Part shown: piece by piece, positions 29,276-39,354 of the stretch | How positions within the stretch are numbered: the first letter of the stretch is position 1 | Layout: every line of letters begins with the position of its first letter | Assembly: GCA_025965895.1 (NCBI GenBank) | Contig: JAOPWC010000047.1 | Span: 1-64,000, forward strand | Length of the DNA: 64,000 nucleotides | DNA from: Mycobacterium sp. | GTDB taxonomy: Bacteria > Actinomycetota > Actinomycetes > Mycobacteriales > Mycobacteriaceae | Direction: 5' to 3' | Program-made: the position numbers and the translations under genes | The notes under the pieces: generated by a model | What the model saw: only the letters and a program-made list of their open reading frames with translations | Told to the model about the DNA's origin: nothing | Database searches by the model: none

Positions 29276-30243
29276 CCGCCGACAACCTCACCGACACCGC
29301 GGCGACGGTCATCATCGGCCAGCGCGTGCGTTCAGGGTGCGAAGAAGCGTTTCTGGCGTGGCAACACGACCTGAATGCCGCCGCCTCCCGCTACCCCGGT
29401 TTCATCGCCGCCGAAGTCACCCCGCCGACCGCCGTGCAGCCCGACTGGTCGGTGGTGTACCGCTTCGACACGATCGCGAATCTGCAGGCCTGGATCAACA
29501 GCGCCACCCGCCAGGACCGGCTCCCCGCCGGGCGGCAGTACCTCGACGCCCCACCCACGCAGCAGGTGATCCGGGGGAGCGCGAAGGCTCCCGACCAACT
29601 GGTGACCGCGGTGGTGACCCACCGGGTGAATCCCGCCGATATCGACGAGTTCCTGCGGTGGCAGGAGCGACTCCGCGTGGCGGAAACCAAGTTTCCGGGA
29701 TTTCGCGGTTCGGAATTGTTCCAGCCCATCGATGGGGTTCAGAACGAGTGGACCGCGTTGTACCGCTACGACAACGCGGCGGCGCTCGACGCGTGGCTCA
29801 CCTCGAACGAGCGCAAGAGCCTGCTGGCCGAGGGCAGCCGGTTCGACGACTTCCACCTGCGCGCCGTGGACAACTCATTCGGCAGCTGGTTCGCCTTCGA
29901 CGAGGACGGCGGCCATGGATCATCTCCCTCGAACGCCAAAACCTCGATCGCCGTCTGGGTCGGTCTGTACCCCACGGTCGTGTTGCTGACGTTGGCCCTT
30001 TCCCCGCTGAAGATGCCGCTGTGGCTGGGCATGCTGATCGGAAACCTGCTGTCCAGCGTGCTGATCAGCTTCGCGATCATGCCGTACTACGTGAATCCCC
30101 TGCTGAAGCACTGGCTTCGGCCCCCGCCGGGCACCTCCAAGCGCCGCACCAACGTGCGCGGCATCGCGATCATCGCCGCGGTGATGGCGGCCTGGACGGT
30201 AATTTTCTACCTTGTCACCACCGTGTTCTGGCACCTGCCCTGA
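29272..30243 (+). CDS. Membrane protein with two antibiotic-biosynthesis-monooxygenase (ABM) domains
   Basis: Two repeats with RYPGF/KFPGF and W-x-V-Y-R / W-T-A-L-Y-R motifs, then C-terminal TMs; ATGA overlap with upstream gene. Confidence 0.85.
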   Translation: MTADNLTDTAATVIIGQRVRSGCEEAFLAWQHDLNAAASRYPGFIAAEVTPPTAVQPDWSVVYRFDTIANLQAWINSATRQDRLPAGRQYLDAPPTQQVIRGSAKAPDQLVTAVVTHRVNPADIDEFLRWQERLRVAETKFPGFRGSELFQPIDGVQNEWTALYRYDNAAALDAWLTSNERKSLLAEGSRFDDFHLRAVDNSFGSWFAFDEDGGHGSSPSNAKTSIAVWVGLYPTVVLLTLALSPLKMPLWLGMLIGNLLSSVLISFAIMPYYVNPLLKHWLRPPPGTSKRRTNVRGIAIIAAVMAAWTVIFYLVTTVFWHLP

Positions 30244-30246
30244 GCG

Positions 30247-33200
30247 CTACCGACCGGCCACCGGAGCCAGCGCCGTTCCCCGGGGTAGGGGCGGCAGTGT
30301 GGTCAGCAGCGTCGGCGCCACGGTCTTGGCCGCGGGGTCGGGCCGGGCAAGCCCGTATTTGCGGACCTCGGTTCCGGCCGGCCCGGCGCCGCTGACGAGC
30401 AGGTCGGCTCCGGTGGTCGTGCTGGTGGTCGCGACCCGCGCGCCGGTGCCCGGTGGGGCGCCCGAAAACGGTGCGAACGAGGCGATCTGGTTGAACACGA
30501 GCGGACCCATGTCATGGTTGGGGTCCTGGGTGTACATCACGGGCTGCCCGTCCAGCCGGGAGCCCGTCGACCACACCTGCACGGTTCCGGTGTCGGCGAG
30601 CTGGCCGGTGACGATGCTTTGCGCGCCGCCTTCGGCACCGGCCACCCACCCGGTCGCCAGCGAGACGCCGCCGGTGTAGGACGGGTCGGATGCGAGGAAA
30701 TCCGATGTGGTTGCCGGGTCGGTGGGGTGAGAATCCGGGGCACCCTTGGCCTTGGCCTTCTCGGTCGGTGTGTACAGGTCGTAGCGGAAGGTCTTGATCC
30801 GCGCCGGTTCTCCCGGCCCGGGGGCGGTCACGATGCTGGGGCGCCCCGACATCATGTCGACCAGCCCGGTGGCCAGGGTGACACCCGATCGGGACCCGGG
30901 GTAGGGGGCAAAGGTGGAGAACACATCCGGGGCCGAGCCCGTCTGCGCGGGCAGGCGCGACGAGAACACCTTGATCTGTGAATCGGTTCCCGGTCCCGCT
31001 CCGACAATGATGTTGTCCGCCAGGCTGTTTCCGTCGATATCGGCGCCGGCGACGCTGACGCCACTGCGGACGTCGGCGTTGAACGGGCTGAAGCGCGCCA
31101 GCTCGTTGCTGAACGGGCCCAGGCCGCCGTCGGCGCCGCTGTAGACGACGACCTCGGGGGCCGCGCCCGCACCGGTGCCGACGATCAAATCGAGGATGCC
31201 GTCCCCGTTCACGTCGGCCATCGCCACCGACGGGGTGCCCTGGAAGTCGGGGAACGGGTTGACGGCCGCGATGACCTTGTCGCCGTTGCCGTCGTGGACC
31301 TCGAGGGTAGCCGGTTTTCCGTTGCCTCCGGGCACCGCGACCGCGTACGCCGATACGTCGGGGATCACGTTGACGAGCGCCATCATCCCGTTGTCCTCGT
31401 GGTTGAGGCGGTGGCAGTGCAGCACGAACGGGCCGTTGTATTCGGCGAACTGGGTGCGGATCGTCACCGAGGCGGGCACCAGCGCATTTTCGTTTTCATC
31501 GGTGACCGGGGCGGGCACATTGACGATGTCCTGGCCCCATGGCTGCACACCGGTCCTGGTGCCGGCGACCGGATCGATGACCTCGGTGACCTGGAAGTTG
31601 TTGACGTGCACGTGGAACGGGTGTTCATCGTTGTTGAAATTCGTGAACTTCCACTCCTCGATAGAGTTGAGTCGCGGCTGGAGCAGCGGGATGTTCGGGA
31701 AGGTGTTGTCGTCGATCTCGTAGGTGAACGCCTTGGGGTCGCCGTTGCTGGCCTTCTCGTTGCCGAAGCCACCGGTGAGCTTCAGCTCCCGGGTCATATC
31801 CGGTGTCATCACGGAGGTGTCGACGTAGGAGGTGTAGGTGTCCAGGTCCTGACCGGTGTCGAATGCAGTGGTCTGGCCCTGGCCGGTGTCGGGGGTGACA
31901 TGCAGCAGGGTCTGCGTCGGAAAGGTGAAAAAGCCGTCCGCATAGCTGATATAGGCCGGGTCGACGGTCACCGTACCCAGCATGGCAGGCGAGTTCTTCG
32001 TACCGTTGTTGGTGTAGAGGATGCCCGGATTGGTGACCGGCTTGGCGCCCGGCAGCGGCGGCATCTCCAGTATCAGGTCACCCTTCGCGGGCATCGTCAC
32101 CGCGATCGCATAACGTGTTCCCGATGGGACGACCAGCTTCGTCCCGTCACCGCCGACCGGACGGCTCACCTCGGTGTAGGGAACACCGTCCTGGCCGACG
32201 ATGGAGAACTTCGGGTGATTGCCGGTCGCGGTTTCGGTGAGTTGGACCGGCATGTAGGCCATGTCACTCGTGTTCGCCAGTAACCAGATCTCCGTCTGAC
32301 CCGGCTTGAGCTTGAGTGCGGGCTGGAACTGGCCGTTGACGGTGAACTGCATGTCGCGCTCGTTGTCGGGCAGGTTCGGGTCCGCGGGCACGTTCACAGA
32401 ACCGCTGCTGAAGCTCTGCAGATTGGTCGGGATGTATTGGTTCTGGCCGCGGTGGTTGGCCGGGGACAGCGGCCCGGCGTACCAGTTGGTCATGTACTGG
32501 GCGCCTTTGGTGGTCTCGGAGAAGTTCACCGGAGCGAGGCTGGGCGAGTAGGTGCCGTCGGCAAGCTGTGTTCCCTGAGGCGGCGTCAAGGTGCTGACGT
32601 ACTGCGGCCAGTTTGGGTTGTTGAGCTCGTGGCCGCTGCCCTTTCGGTCGAAGACGAAGTTGTCCTGCAGGGCCATGTCCCGGATCGGAATGTTGTTCTT
32701 GGTCACCAACGGCAGGTTGCCGTCGGGGCGGCCTATTTCCAGCATCCCGGCCAGCCCCATGTAGGTCTGCTGCGCCGTCAAGGTGTGGCGGTGGCCGTGG
32801 TACCAGTACATGCCGCTCGGCATGTCCTTGGGGATCGCGTAGTCGTAGACGTTGCCCATCCCGGGCGGAATGCTCAGCAACACGTTGTCGGCGTTGCCGG
32901 TTGGGCTGATATGCACGCCGTGGACGTGCAGGTTCAGCGGCGCCGACGTGAGCGCCGGTGGATGGACAGGCACCTGTCCGCCCGCCGGGGTGAATGCCGG
33001 GTCGTAGAAATCCTGAATTGTCAGGTCCTGCAGGTCGTTGTCGAAGTGCACGATCATCCGCTCGCCAGGGTTGACGTGCAGTGTGGGCGCCGGATATAGA
33101 TTGTCGCCCTTGGTTGAGCCGTCGGAACTGGTCCCCTTGATCACGTCGTAGCCGAAGACGAGAAACCCCGACACCGGTTTGGACACCGTTTCGAGGTTGA

Positions 33201-33426
33201 CCGTGCCCTGATGCGCCGAGAGCCGCACTTCGAGGACACCGTCCTTGCTGGACAACTTCACTGGCTCTCGGTAGGCCGCGGGCTTGCCGTTCGGACCGGC
33301 GTAGGCCCCCGGAGCCGGAGCCGCCGGCTGCGCTTGAGGTCTATGCGGCGCGCAGGACGTCATCATTGCAGCCAGCGCCGCGACGAGTGCGACGGCGATG
33401 ATCGACGTGCTGCACCGAATTGGCAT
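30247..33426 (-). CDS. Multicopper oxidase lipoprotein fused to FG-GAP/VCBS-like beta-propeller
   Basis: Cu motifs HVHGVHI, YWYHGHRH, HPFHVHVNNF, HCHRLNHEDNGMM; C-terminal VAMADVNGDGILDLIVGTGAG repeats; lipobox MMTSCAP. Confidence 0.9.
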   Translation of the reverse strand: MPIRCSTSIIAVALVAALAAMMTSCAPHRPQAQPAAPAPGAYAGPNGKPAAYREPVKLSSKDGVLEVRLSAHQGTVNLETVSKPVSGFLVFGYDVIKGTSSDGSTKGDNLYPAPTLHVNPGERMIVHFDNDLQDLTIQDFYDPAFTPAGGQVPVHPPALTSAPLNLHVHGVHISPTGNADNVLLSIPPGMGNVYDYAIPKDMPSGMYWYHGHRHTLTAQQTYMGLAGMLEIGRPDGNLPLVTKNNIPIRDMALQDNFVFDRKGSGHELNNPNWPQYVSTLTPPQGTQLADGTYSPSLAPVNFSETTKGAQYMTNWYAGPLSPANHRGQNQYIPTNLQSFSSGSVNVPADPNLPDNERDMQFTVNGQFQPALKLKPGQTEIWLLANTSDMAYMPVQLTETATGNHPKFSIVGQDGVPYTEVSRPVGGDGTKLVVPSGTRYAIAVTMPAKGDLILEMPPLPGAKPVTNPGILYTNNGTKNSPAMLGTVTVDPAYISYADGFFTFPTQTLLHVTPDTGQGQTTAFDTGQDLDTYTSYVDTSVMTPDMTRELKLTGGFGNEKASNGDPKAFTYEIDDNTFPNIPLLQPRLNSIEEWKFTNFNNDEHPFHVHVNNFQVTEVIDPVAGTRTGVQPWGQDIVNVPAPVTDENENALVPASVTIRTQFAEYNGPFVLHCHRLNHEDNGMMALVNVIPDVSAYAVAVPGGNGKPATLEVHDGNGDKVIAAVNPFPDFQGTPSVAMADVNGDGILDLIVGTGAGAAPEVVVYSGADGGLGPFSNELARFSPFNADVRSGVSVAGADIDGNSLADNIIVGAGPGTDSQIKVFSSRLPAQTGSAPDVFSTFAPYPGSRSGVTLATGLVDMMSGRPSIVTAPGPGEPARIKTFRYDLYTPTEKAKAKGAPDSHPTDPATTSDFLASDPSYTGGVSLATGWVAGAEGGAQSIVTGQLADTGTVQVWSTGSRLDGQPVMYTQDPNHDMGPLVFNQIASFAPFSGAPPGTGARVATTSTTTGADLLVSGAGPAGTEVRKYGLARPDPAAKTVAPTLLTTLPPLPRGTALAPVAGR

Positions 33427-34130
33427 GGCTCCCCGTCTCCACTCGGACGACCGTTGCTGCTGCCGGGAACCTACCTGGTGATCCGCTCGGGTGGGCTCCA
33501 TTTGCGCAAACCGCTAAGACGAAAGCATTTGCCAGCTGGAATCTGTTCGCCCAGGCCTTCGGCAGGTGCGGTACTCGGTCTTGCACTCATGCGACCCTTC
33601 CCCGTTGCGACCGCAGAAAATAACCGCCGCACAGCGGGAATTATTCTGCAACTGGTCTTTCCGCGGTGCCCCCAGCCGCAATCCTTGCATCCGGCGAAGC
33701 GCATACCGCACACAGCAAACGGACTAATGCAGGATGATCTGCCAACCGACGCACTCCCGCACCAACGGCGATATCGTGCCACAGGTGGTTCGCCGCGACG
33801 CGAGCGACGGCCTTGTCAACGCCGGCGTTACTTTGCGGCTGCGCCCGGGTACGGCAGGAATCCCGGCGAGCCGCCCGGTCGGGCGGTGGGTCCAAGCCGT
33901 CGGAGCTGAATACCCTGAGCCGAGCTGATATTGGCGTCCAAGTTACGGAAGTAGCCGTTGTCCGATCGCTCCGGTCTGCGGTCCGGCGCCGGCCAGCCTG
34001 ATTCGCATATATCGTAAACACATGCGGTGCGAACAAGTCGACGCCGCGGTTTCCGATGGTTTGTCCCAAATCTGACCTGTGCGCCTGTGACTGCCGGTAA
34101 GCCAACGGCTGCGAACTCAGAACCGAGTGT

Positions 34131-35024
34131 TCAGCTCGTCCGCGACAGCTCGAGCGTGAACTGATTGACGTCGATGTATCCAACGCGAAACATGTTCGCG
34201 CAACCGGTCAGGTACTTCATGTAGCGCTCGTAGACCTGTTCGGACTGGATTGCGATTGCGTCGTCTTTGTGGGCCTGCAGAGCCGCGGCCCAGATGTCGA
34301 GCGTCGTGGCGTAGTGGGGCTGCAGGGACTGAACCCGGGTCGCGATAAATCCTGCTGCGGCCGCGTGGTCTTGCACCATCGGAATGGACGGCAGCCGCCC
34401 ACCGGGGAAGATCTCGGTCACCATGAATTTGACGAATCGGGCGAACTGGAACGACAGCGGCATGCCCCGCTCGGCCATCTCCCTGGGGTGTAGCCCGGTG
34501 ATTGTGTGCAGCAGCAGGATCCCGTCCTCGGGCAGGGCGTCGCGGGCCATTGCGAAGAAGTGGTCATACCGTTCGTGCCCGAAATGCTCGAAGGCGCCGA
34601 TACTGACGATGCGGTCGACCTGCTCATCGAATTCTTCCCACCCCTGCAGCAGCACCCGCTTGGACCGTGGTCCGCGAAGTCCCGCGAACACGCGTTCGAC
34701 GTGGGCGGCCTGATTCCGGCTCAGTGTGAGGCCCACCACGTTGACGTCATACTTCTGCACTGCGCGTTTCATCGTGGCGCCCCAGCCGCAACCGACGTCG
34801 AGCAAAGTCATCCCCGGCTGCAGCCCCAGCTTGCCAAGCGCCAGGTCAATCTTCGCTATCTGCGCCTCTTCTAACGTCATGCCGGCATGCTCGAAGTAGG
34901 CACAGCTGTACGTCTGGGTGGGATCCAGGAAGAGCCGGAAAAACTCGTCGGACAGGTCGTAGTGCGCTTGAACATCATCGAAGTGCGGCACGAGGCCGCC
35001 ACCGTCGTCAGGTCGCTTCGGCAC
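34131..35024 (-). CDS. Mycolic acid cyclopropane synthase/methyltransferase family (CmaA/MmaA-like)
   Basis: VQAHYDLSDEFFRLFLDPTQTYSCAYFE, LLDVGCGWGATMKRAVQKYDVNVVGLTLSRNQ, SIGAFEHFGHERYDHFF. Confidence 0.95.
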   Translation of the reverse strand: MPKRPDDGGGLVPHFDDVQAHYDLSDEFFRLFLDPTQTYSCAYFEHAGMTLEEAQIAKIDLALGKLGLQPGMTLLDVGCGWGATMKRAVQKYDVNVVGLTLSRNQAAHVERVFAGLRGPRSKRVLLQGWEEFDEQVDRIVSIGAFEHFGHERYDHFFAMARDALPEDGILLLHTITGLHPREMAERGMPLSFQFARFVKFMVTEIFPGGRLPSIPMVQDHAAAAGFIATRVQSLQPHYATTLDIWAAALQAHKDDAIAIQSEQVYERYMKYLTGCANMFRVGYIDVNQFTLELSRTS

Positions 35025-35214
35025 CGTGACAGCGTAGTGCCATCCCGACCGTGAACGAGCCGCGTCGATCGGTGCAGCAACCCCGGAGTTGCCTTCAGTG
35101 TCTGCCCCCCGCCGGATGCCGACGAAGACCAACGTTGCGCATTGCGCTCACTGCGCGGGCACGGACTTGCTACCGTGTCGCCCGAAGACAGCGGGCCCTC
35201 GTCAGGAGACACGC

Positions 35215-36309
35215 ATGGCCATTCGCGTCGCCCACGTCGGCACCGGAAATGTCGGTCGTCTGGCACTGACCGAACTCATCAGCCATCCCGCGTTCGAACT
35301 GACCGCAGTGTGCGTGTCGTCCGACGCCAAAGTGGGCAAGGACGCGGGCGAGCTTGCCGGACTCGACGTCCTCACCGGAATCGCCGCGACCAAGGACCTG
35401 CAGGGCTTGCTGGCCGCTAAACCCGAGTGCGTCGTGTATTGCGCGATGGGCGACAACCGGATGCCTGCGGCCCTGGAGGATTGTCGACGCATCCTGGCCT
35501 CCGGCATAAACGTCGTGGGCTCCGCGCCCGTGGTGTTGCAGTATCCGTGGCAAGTCATGCCGGATCAGTACATTGCGCCATTGGAACAGGCTGCCGAGCA
35601 AGGCAATGCGAGCTTGTTCGTCAATGGCGTGGATCCAGGGTTCGCCACCGACCTGATTCCGCTCGCGTTCGCGGGAACCTGCCAGCGCATCGAGCAGGTG
35701 CGCTGCATGGAGATCGCCGACTACGCCACCTACGACGGCGCCACGGTGATGTTCGACGTGATGGGGTTCGGCAAGCCGCTCGACGAGGTTCCGATGCTGC
35801 TGCAGCCCGGTGTGCTGAGCATCGCCTGGGGATGTGCCATCCGGCAGTTGGCCGCAGGCCTCGGCATCCTGCTCGACGAGATAACGGAGGCATACCTGCG
35901 GGAACCGGCTCCCGAGGCCTTTGACATTGCGGCAGGACATATTCCCAGGGGTGGCGTCGCGGCGCTGCGCTTTGAAATACGGGGCATGGTGCAGGGGCAG
36001 GCCGCCATCGTCATCGAGCACATCACGCGTTTGCGTGAAGACCTGCGGCCTGACTGGCCTCAGCCGGCGCAACCCGGCGGTTCATACCGGGTCGAGATCA
36101 CCGGCGAGCCGTCGTATGCCGTAGACATCTGCCCGACCAGCCGGAAGGGCGATCACAACCATGCCGCGATCGTCGGGGCGGCCGGACGGATCGTCAATGC
36201 CATCCCGGCGGTCGTAGCGGCGCCGCCTGGTATCAGGACGACACTCGACTTGCCGCTGGTGACGGGGAAGGGCTTGTTCGCTCCCTGCAGCGAGCCGGCC
36301 GTTCGGTAA
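35215..36309 (+). CDS. NAD(P)-dependent dihydrodipicolinate-reductase-like oxidoreductase
   Basis: IRVAHVGTGNVGRLALTELISHPAFELTAVCV Rossmann start; typical mycobacterial DapB-like paralogue. Confidence 0.82.
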   Translation: MAIRVAHVGTGNVGRLALTELISHPAFELTAVCVSSDAKVGKDAGELAGLDVLTGIAATKDLQGLLAAKPECVVYCAMGDNRMPAALEDCRRILASGINVVGSAPVVLQYPWQVMPDQYIAPLEQAAEQGNASLFVNGVDPGFATDLIPLAFAGTCQRIEQVRCMEIADYATYDGATVMFDVMGFGKPLDEVPMLLQPGVLSIAWGCAIRQLAAGLGILLDEITEAYLREPAPEAFDIAAGHIPRGGVAALRFEIRGMVQGQAAIVIEHITRLREDLRPDWPQPAQPGGSYRVEITGEPSYAVDICPTSRKGDHNHAAIVGAAGRIVNAIPAVVAAPPGIRTTLDLPLVTGKGLFAPCSEPAVR

Positions 36310-36321
36310 TCAAGACCGAAT

Positions 36322-36335
36322 TGGAACAAGTTCTA
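36322..36335. promoter_or_regulatory. KstR-like box TGGAACAAGTTCTA upstream of SDR
   Basis: Full match to TnnAACnnGTTnnA, about 34 bp upstream of the SDR start. Confidence 0.75.
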
Positions 36336-36368
36336 GTTCTTGCAGTGCCTGCGGTAGCCTGACCGGTC

Positions 36369-37109
36369 ATGGGACGCGTGGACGGAAAAGTTGCACTCAT
36401 CAGTGGCGGTGCTCGTGGGATGGGCGCTTCGCATGCCCGGCTGCTTGTAGCCGAGGGCGCCAAGGTGGTGATGGGCGACATCCTCGATGACGAAGGCAAA
36501 GCGCTGGCCGACGAATTGGGCGACGGCACGCGCTACGTCCACCTCGACGTGACGCAGCCAGACCTGTGGAGCGCTGCGGTCTCCACGGCAGTCGAGGACT
36601 TCGGCAAGCTCAACGTCTTGGTGAACAACGCCGGCATCGTGAGCCTCGGCCCGCTGAAGACGATCAACCTCGACAAGTGGCAGAAGATTCTCGATGTCAA
36701 CCTCACCGGCACGCTGCTGGGCATGCAGGCGGCCATCGATCCGATGATCGAGGCGGGCGGCGGCTCGATGATCAACATCTCGTCCATCGAAGGCCTGCGC
36801 GGTGCCCCGTGGGTGCACGGTTACGTGGCCTCGAAGTGGGCGGTGCGGGGTCTTTCCAAGTCGGCAGCGCTCGAGCTGGCACCTCACAACATCCGGGTCA
36901 ATTCCATTCATCCGGGCTTCATCCGCACACCGATGACCAAGCACCTACCCGAAGACATGGTGATAGTCCCCCTCGGTCGCCCCGGTGAGCCCAATGAGGT
37001 TTCGACGTTCGTGTTGTTTTTGGCCAGCGACGAGTCGTCCTACTCGACCGGCAGCGAATTCGTGATGGACGGTGGCGTGGTGGCCGATGTTCCGCGAAAG
37101 GCTTTCTAG
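36369..37109 (+). CDS. SDR, FabG3 / 3-alpha(20-beta)-hydroxysteroid dehydrogenase-like
   Basis: KVALISGGARGMGASHARLLVAEGAKVVMGDI, NNAGIVSLGPL, YVASKWAVRGL, NSIHPGFIRTPM. Confidence 0.88.
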   Translation: MGRVDGKVALISGGARGMGASHARLLVAEGAKVVMGDILDDEGKALADELGDGTRYVHLDVTQPDLWSAAVSTAVEDFGKLNVLVNNAGIVSLGPLKTINLDKWQKILDVNLTGTLLGMQAAIDPMIEAGGGSMINISSIEGLRGAPWVHGYVASKWAVRGLSKSAALELAPHNIRVNSIHPGFIRTPMTKHLPEDMVIVPLGRPGEPNEVSTFVLFLASDESSYSTGSEFVMDGGVVADVPRKAF

Positions 37110-37123
37110 CGGCCCGGTCGTCG

Positions 37124-38386
37124 CTACTTCGTTTGTGCTGCAGGATAGGCGCTTTCGTCGGTGCCAAAGCGGATACCGGTGGCGTCTCTGCCGATCAGCG
37201 TCAGCACTGCGACGGCAATCAGCACGGGGACAATCGTCACGGCCAGCGCGAACGGGTAGCCGTGCGAAGCTGCCAGACGTTCCTGGATGGGCAGATTGAA
37301 TGCCGCAAAAAGGTTGCCGAGCTGGTAGGTAACTCCGGGGTAGAAGCCGCGGATGGCGTCCGGCGACATCTCCGACAGATGAGCGGGAATGACGCCCCAC
37401 GCGCCCTGAACGACGACCTGCATCAGGAAAGCGCCGACGCACAACATCGCCGCGGTTTGCGAGTAGGCGAACAGAGGAACGATCGGCAGCCCCAGAACCG
37501 CACAGAACATGATCGTGTATCGGCGGCCGAACCGCTGCGAGAGTGCGCCGAATACCAGGCCGCCGATGATCGCGCCGACGTTGTAGATCACCACGATCCA
37601 CTTCGCGGTCACCCTGGGCAGCCCGGCGCCGTGGTGATGGGTTGCCGACAGGAATGTCGGGTAGACGTCCTGGGTGCCGTGGCTCATCCAGTTGAACGCG
37701 GTCATCAGCAACACCAGGTAGATGAAACGGCGGACGATCACCGGGTCGCGGATGATGTCGCGAACTCTGGTGCGGGTGAGCCGCATTCGCTCCTGTGCGG
37801 CTTGCCACACTTCGGATTCCTTCACCCGGTAACGAACGATCAGGCTGATCAACCCCGGAATGATGCTCAGACCGAACAACCAGCGCCACGAGAGCCCGAG
37901 CCAGTCCATCACCAGCAAGGACGCCAATGTTGCCAGCAGATAACCGAACGAATAGCCTTCCTGCAGCAATCCCGAGAAAAAACCGCGGCGTTCCGCGGGG
38001 ATCTTCTCCATGGCGAGCGCGGCGCCCAGCCCCCATTCTCCGCCCATCCCAATGCCGTACAGCAGCCGAAGAATCAGCAGCACGGTGAAATTTGGGGCGA
38101 ACGCGCACAGAAACCCGACGGTGGAGTAGAACATCACGTCGACCATCAGCGGGAGCCGTCGGCCCACCCGATCGGCCCACAGGCCGAACAGCAGCGCGCC
38201 CACCGGCCGCATCAGCAACGTGACGGTCGTGATGAATGCGACCTCGGTGTTGCTGCGGTGGAACGTCTTCGCGATGTCGGCGTAGACCAGCACCACGATG
38301 AAGTAATCGAAGGCGTCCATCGTCCAGCCCAGTTGCGCTGCAACGAACGCGTTTCGCTGGTCGGGGGTGAGCCGCTGCCTGGTCAC
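37124..38386 (-). CDS. MFS transporter, metabolite:H+ symporter (MHS/sialate-aromatic acid type)
   Basis: [78 protein letters not shown]. Confidence 0.92.
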   Translation of the reverse strand: MTRQRLTPDQRNAFVAAQLGWTMDAFDYFIVVLVYADIAKTFHRSNTEVAFITTVTLLMRPVGALLFGLWADRVGRRLPLMVDVMFYSTVGFLCAFAPNFTVLLILRLLYGIGMGGEWGLGAALAMEKIPAERRGFFSGLLQEGYSFGYLLATLASLLVMDWLGLSWRWLFGLSIIPGLISLIVRYRVKESEVWQAAQERMRLTRTRVRDIIRDPVIVRRFIYLVLLMTAFNWMSHGTQDVYPTFLSATHHHGAGLPRVTAKWIVVIYNVGAIIGGLVFGALSQRFGRRYTIMFCAVLGLPIVPLFAYSQTAAMLCVGAFLMQVVVQGAWGVIPAHLSEMSPDAIRGFYPGVTYQLGNLFAAFNLPIQERLAASHGYPFALAVTIVPVLIAVAVLTLIGRDATGIRFGTDESAYPAAQTK

Positions 38387-38610
38387 TGCAGCACCGAACG
38401 AAACAGGAGGTGGACAACTCCGAGCAGAACGGGCCGTCTCATGGCGTCCACTGCAGTCAACTCCTCGCGGTGAGCTTCAATCGCATCACGGATACCACCT
38501 CGGGGAAACTTCAATCCCACTGATCGGACGCCCGCGGCAAACCACCCATGGGGTTTAGCCGCATCGCCGTACAGGTACGTAGCAGGAGGAACCGCAGAGG
38601 AGCAGCCGGT

Positions 38611-39354
38611 ATGACGCACGCAATAGCCGCCCAGACCAGGACGCAGGCACCGGTCGAAGCCGCCATCGGGCGACTCAAAGAGGTCGGTGCGTTCCTGATG
38701 GCCGCCGCCGATCTGAACCTGTGCCTTGGGGTGGACGACGATGCGTGGACCCGGTTCTCGGCGCACTGGGAGCAGCTCGCGCCCGACAGCTATGCGGCCG
38801 AGCTGGGTACGCGACGGCTTCGTCGGTACGGGCACTTCATGTTCGGGGCGACCGACGGGGTCGCGAGGCCGATGCCGCACGGCGCATTCGTCCAGCCGGC
38901 GGACTCCAACCCGCTCTATACCGAAAAGGACCGCTACTTCGAGCCACTGACCGCTGCTTTCGCGTCCGATCCACTGCTCAACGGCGTGCTGAAGCTTCTG
39001 GGCCGCGCGGCGACGGCGCTGGACAACGTTACGCAGTGGAGCGTGAAGGTGACACCGTTTCGGGTCCTGGCGTCCGCCGACGGGGAGGGGCAGCCCACAC
39101 CCGAGGGCCTGCACCGCGACGGTGTCACGCTGGTCACCTCACTGCTGGTAGGCCGGCGCAACGCCAGCGGAGGCGAGAGCTCGGTGTGTGACGTCCACGG
39201 CCACCGGCTTTTGACGACGACGCTCTCCGAACCCGGCACACTGCTCCTCGGTGACGACCGTCGCACGATGCACGGCGTCTCGCCGATCCGGCCGCTTGAC
39301 CCGTCCGAGTCCGCGCGGCGCGACGTACTGGTGATCACCTTCGCCCCGTACTGA
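38611..39354 (+). CDS. 2OG-Fe dioxygenase family protein (PF10014-like)
   Basis: PTPEGLHRDGVTLVTSLLVGRRNASGGESSV...GDDRRTMHGVSPI. Confidence 0.8.
   Translation: MTHAIAAQTRTQAPVEAAIGRLKEVGAFLMAAADLNLCLGVDDDAWTRFSAHWEQLAPDSYAAELGTRRLRRYGHFMFGATDGVARPMPHGAFVQPADSNPLYTEKDRYFEPLTAAFASDPLLNGVLKLLGRAATALDNVTQWSVKVTPFRVLASADGEGQPTPEGLHRDGVTLVTSLLVGRRNASGGESSVCDVHGHRLLTTTLSEPGTLLLGDDRRTMHGVSPIRPLDPSESARRDVLVITFAPY

Noticed and set aside
33502-34130. Intergenic gap with small ORFs on both strands (e.g. 33641-34183 minus)
   Set aside because: No recognisable domain, no credible ribosome site; left unannotated
37133-38473. 446-aa plus ORF opposite the MFS transporter
   Set aside because: Antisense, Gln/His/Arg-rich, no TM or domain signature
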